From the NCBI GenBank assembly GCA_030667035.1, contig DAOUWQ010000154.1:1-5202 (forward strand): DNA of 5,202 nt, given 5' to 3'. Shown in pieces: positions 5,052 to 5,202 of the stretch. Within the stretch, counting starts at the first letter, position 1. Each line of letters opens with the position of its first letter. The notes beneath the pieces are model-generated. The model was given only the letters and a program-made list of their open reading frames with translations. It made no database searches and was not told where the DNA came from. A program made the position numbers and the translations under genes. The DNA is from Candidatus Heimdallarchaeota archaeon (GTDB lineage: Archaea; Asgardarchaeota; Heimdallarchaeia; JABLTI01).

Positions 5052-5202
5052 ATGAAAAACGACCAAGGCTCAGATTTAGGATTTATTCTTTTCCTGATTT
5101 TTGCAGGAATAATGCTTATACCACTATATTTTGGTGTTAGGGATATTTCCGAGCTAATACGAATAGGAAAAATAATTCTCATCATAGTGGTAGTTTTAGC
5201 AG
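5052..5202 (+). CDS. Start of a small membrane protein, truncated by the window edge
   Basis: From the ATG at 5052 the frame stays open for 50 codons to the end of the window. The peptide begins MKNDQGSDLGFILF, then has a hydrophobic segment at about residues 9-28 (GFILFLIFAGIMLIPLYFGV), a short loop with mixed charges (R30 to K40) and a second hydrophobic segment from residue 41 to the edge. This looks like a two-or-more-helix membrane protein with a short hydrophilic N-terminus; I do not recognise the family. GAGAG just before the ATG is too close to be a good Shine-Dalgarno. An in-frame TTG at 5043 is an alternative start. It is transcribed divergently from the polymerase gene and has its own TATA-like element. 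Composition fits a real protein, but the fragment is short. Confidence 0.6.
   Translation, partial: MKNDQGSDLGFILFLIFAGIMLIPLYFGVRDISELIRIGKIILIIVVVLA

Overview
The window looks like archaeal DNA, AT-rich, most likely from an Asgard archaeon (perhaps Heimdallarchaeia-like). Three things point there: a replicative B-family DNA polymerase of the archaeal PolB1 type, an archaeal/eukaryotic-type phosphopantetheine adenylyltransferase, and, at the left edge, the remains of a eukaryote-like ESCRT-III (Vps46/CHMP1-like) gene. Promoter-like elements are TATA boxes, with Shine-Dalgarno sequences before some genes. The lineage is an inference from family content; no rRNA or tRNA is present to confirm it.

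Layout. Bases 1-236 (minus strand, cut by the left edge) encode an ESCRT-III N-terminal region in one uninterrupted frame except for two in-frame stop codons (TAG and TAA), so it reads as a young pseudogene. Bases 237-594 hold no gene, only AT-rich sequence with T-tracts, a short direct repeat and promoter-like elements. Bases 613-1416 (+) encode an unrecognised eight-helix membrane protein built from an internal duplication of a four-helix unit, followed by a hairpin/T-tract terminator. Bases 1569-2084 (+) are coaD, starting at TTG. Bases 2088-4850 (-) are a 920-residue PolB1-type DNA polymerase, convergent with coaD and separated from it by 3 bases. Bases 4851-5051 form a divergent promoter region, and 5052-5202 (+) is the start of a small membrane protein cut by the right edge.

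The genes do not form an operon or an evident system: each seems to have its own promoter. The observations most worth following are the ESCRT-III gene with two stops, and the polymerase, which keeps all acidic catalytic residues but has Asn in place of the near-invariant fingers-domain Lys of motif B and carries PCNA-binding-like motifs at both ends.
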